A stretch of 6,217 bases of DNA from Actinomycetota bacterium (GTDB lineage: Bacteria > Actinomycetota > Actinomycetes > S36-B12 > UBA10799): positions 1-6,217 of the forward strand of contig JAUPKO010000585.1 in NCBI GenBank assembly GCA_030837395.1, read 5' to 3'. The notes under the pieces are model-generated. The model did not search any database, had not been told where the DNA came from, and worked only from the letters and a program-made list of their open reading frames with translations. Below, piece after piece: positions 5,188 to 6,217 of the stretch; positions within the stretch are counted from its first letter, which is position 1, and the number at the start of each line of letters is the position of its first letter. The translations under genes and the position numbers were made by a program.

Positions 5188-5724
5188 TCGTCCTGGCATC
5201 ACCCCTCCGGATTGACGCCGAGAAACGTCGACCGGGTGTGAATGCTGTCCGTCGCTCACCGGCGGGAATGGGACCGACGTGGTCGGTCGGGGCGGGACCA
5301 CATCGGGCTCTCAGGCACCAGTGGCTCGTGTCCGCAGTGGTGACACCGCGGCAGCAGTCGTCGACGCCGGGTATGCAGATGATTGACACGGTGCCGATGG
5401 GGCGCACAGGTGTTCATAGTCCAGGCGCGGGGCGGTCCGACTGAGGTAACCGCCGTACTGGCACGCCGAGGAGGTGTCCGAACCTCAGGTCGTGGCCAGC
5501 CCGCCCACCGGGCCTCAGACTGGGCCGCCGCGCACCGCGGCAGCGCCGACATGACTGACACACTCCAGCGTCGTGCCTGTCCGGCCGATTGATCGCCCAG
5601 CGTTGACATCACCTTTGCGTTCCCCGCGAAGTGCAGACCTTCCCGATGAGGTCCTCGGTGTTGTCGGGGTACTGATACAGACAGGTAACCCCGGCACAGT
5701 GACGCGTCGACGGAGGGAGTCAGC
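5188..5724. other. Long stretch with no convincing gene
   Basis: About 540 bases between the HTH gene and the gene at 5725. Several frames are open on the minus strand, as expected for GC-rich DNA, but none has a good start with consistent codon bias. Two short pieces look protein-like: a cysteine/histidine-rich frame at 5256-5417 (separate entry), and a 36-codon startless minus-strand frame near 5700-5610 reading CAGVTCLYQYPDNTEDLIGK, followed by a stop. The latter may be a gene fossil. TTGACA occurs at 5603-5608 on the plus strand without a good -10. No tRNA, CRISPR or repeat array is visible. Confidence 0.4.
5256..5417 (-). CDS. Possible small Cys/His-rich (zinc-ribbon-like) protein, 53 aa
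   Basis: From ATG 5417 the frame encodes MNTCAPHRHRVNHLHTRRRR followed by LLPRCHHCGH and an arginine/proline/serine-rich tail ending SRPDRPRRSHSRR. C4-x2-H7 and C25-x2-C28-G-H30 are spaced like the two knuckles of a small zinc ribbon, with a basic loop between. No Shine-Dalgarno sequence is seen before the ATG, third-position GC is only about 65%, and the frame is open further upstream. It may be real, a fossil or chance. Confidence 0.25.
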   Translation of the reverse strand: MNTCAPHRHRVNHLHTRRRRLLPRCHHCGHEPLVPESPMWSRPDRPRRSHSRR

Positions 5725-6168
5725 GTGACGGGTGCACAGCACCCCAACTCGAGGGCGATAGCCGAGGCCGGCAATCGCCTCGAGTTGGGGTCACTGCTGG
5801 ACCGGTGGACCAGTTCGGTGACGGCGCGGCAAGAGTCGCAGCGGGAGGAGAACGATGCCCTCGTGGAGGTCGCGATGGCACTGTCGTTGGACATCGACGC
5901 GGCGACTTATTCGACTGACGGGCGAGTGCGGGCTGTGGTCGATCGCCTCAGGACGATGGCGTCGCTCGCATTGTCTAGTTCAACCGCGAACGCCGCGATG
6001 TATTCGGCAATCATCCAGGCGCTGGTCTGCCCGGTTGACCCCATCGTGATGTCCGCCGCCATTCACGCGGCCGACGTCGCCTACCGGGCGTCGAAGCGCG
6101 TCCCAGCCACAATCCGGTCCGCTCAACCCGCACCGCATCCCCGACGTAATCGACCAACTGCAGTCTGA
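5725..6168 (+). CDS. Hypothetical helical protein, 147 aa, probably frameshifted near its end
   Basis: I do not recognise this family. The start is strong: GGAGGGAG (5712-5719) precedes GTG 5725. Residues 15-130 are predicted almost entirely helical, with a charged middle (TARQESQREENDALVEVAMA) and alanine-rich helices toward the end (STANAAMYSAIIQALVCPVD, then PIVMSAAIHAADVAYRASKR). There is a single cysteine and no signal peptide. Third-position GC is high up to about codon 126 (near 6100). The last ~20 codons (PATIRSAQPAPHPRRNRPTAV) have poor bias. The +1 frame from about 6095 instead reads QPQSGPLNPHRIPDVIDQLQ with good bias to the end of the window. The listed C-terminus is therefore doubtful and the real product may continue past 6217. 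An 18-bp inverted repeat lies in its first codons. Confidence 0.65.
   Translation: MTGAQHPNSRAIAEAGNRLELGSLLDRWTSSVTARQESQREENDALVEVAMALSLDIDAATYSTDGRVRAVVDRLRTMASLALSSSTANAAMYSAIIQALVCPVDPIVMSAAIHAADVAYRASKRVPATIRSAQPAPHPRRNRPTAV
5741..5791 (+). repeat. Near-perfect 18-bp inverted repeat at the start of the 147-aa gene
   Basis: ACCCCAACTCGAGGGCGAT (5741-5759) is the inverse of ATCGCCTCGAGTTGGGGT (5774-5791) apart from one extra G, separated by 14 bases. In RNA it would form a very stable hairpin beginning 13 bases after the GTG start codon, well placed to slow early translation. In DNA it could be a protein-binding palindrome. The same bases encode ordinary-looking residues 6-22, so the repeat is embedded in coding sequence. 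Confidence 0.75.
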
Positions 6169-6178
6169 CCGGCGGCCC

Positions 6179-6217
6179 ATGCCAGCCCGTCGTTCCCGGA
6201 GTCGCGTGGGTGGCGAT
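6179..6217 (+). CDS. Partial frame at the right edge
   Basis: ATG 6179 opens a frame (MPARRSRSRVGGD) that runs off the window with high third-position GC. It could be the start of the next gene. But the same frame extends upstream without a stop to about 6050 and looks coding there too, so it is more likely the shifted continuation of the gene that starts at 5725. No ribosome binding site supports the ATG. Confidence 0.25.
   Translation, partial: MPARRSRSRVGGD

Noticed and set aside
5603..5690. Promoter for the gene at 5725 (TTGACA at 5603, or TTGTCG at 5661)
   Set aside because: Neither has a convincing -10 at normal spacing.
5256..5894. Minus-strand 212-codon frame
   Set aside because: Its first third is antisense to the well-started gene at 5725 and it has no consistent bias; only the last 53 codons are kept as a weak candidate.
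1..6217. tRNA, rRNA or CRISPR array
   Set aside because: No cloverleaf-like sequence, rRNA motif or regularly spaced repeat was seen anywhere in the window.

Overview
The window is high-GC DNA with strong G/C third-position bias in its clear genes, GTG starts and purine-rich ribosome binding sites. This fits an actinobacterium (for example the Gordonia/Rhodococcus/Mycobacterium group; genus is inference). It looks like an accessory region: one decayed insertion sequence, a second transposase scrap, several broken reading frames, and a compact regulated cassette between them.

Left part (1-1464): a short stretch without an assignable gene, then an IS3-type insertion sequence (129-1464) with imperfect terminal inverted repeats. 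Its minus-strand DDE transposase is broken by a +1 frameshift close to the C-terminus. No target-site duplication is visible.

Middle-left (1465-2697): a mosaic of minus-strand pieces with weaker codon bias. It holds an unrecognised 161-aa gene, a fossil of a different IS3-family transposase, a well-formed ribosome binding site and start codon whose gene is cut off after about seven codons, a doubtful 94-aa gene, and what may be the beginning of a lost gene just downstream of the main operon.

Centre (2698-5133) is the most interesting part. A two-gene minus-strand operon encodes a 109-aa low-complexity protein ending in glycine, then three bases later a 555-aa protein. The 555-aa protein joins an N-terminal ubiquitin-conjugating (E2/UBC-like) domain to a C-terminal ThiF/E1-type adenylation domain. 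Divergent from it is a 102-aa helix-turn-helix regulator. The 126-bp intergenic region has a good promoter for the operon, overlapped by palindromic TAGTAC/GTACTA elements that look like an operator. The E2-E1 fusion resembles the architecture of CBASS Cap2, but there is no CD-NTase, JAB peptidase or recognisable effector in the window. I infer a self-contained bacterial protein-conjugation cassette: regulator, candidate modifier or substrate, and fused E1/E2 enzyme.

Right part (5134-6217): a strong stem-loop behind the regulator, about 540 bp with no convincing gene except a possible 53-aa cysteine/histidine-rich ORF, and an unrecognised helical protein gene (from 5725). That gene has an 18-bp inverted repeat just after its start codon, and its coding signal shifts frame near 6100 and runs off the window.
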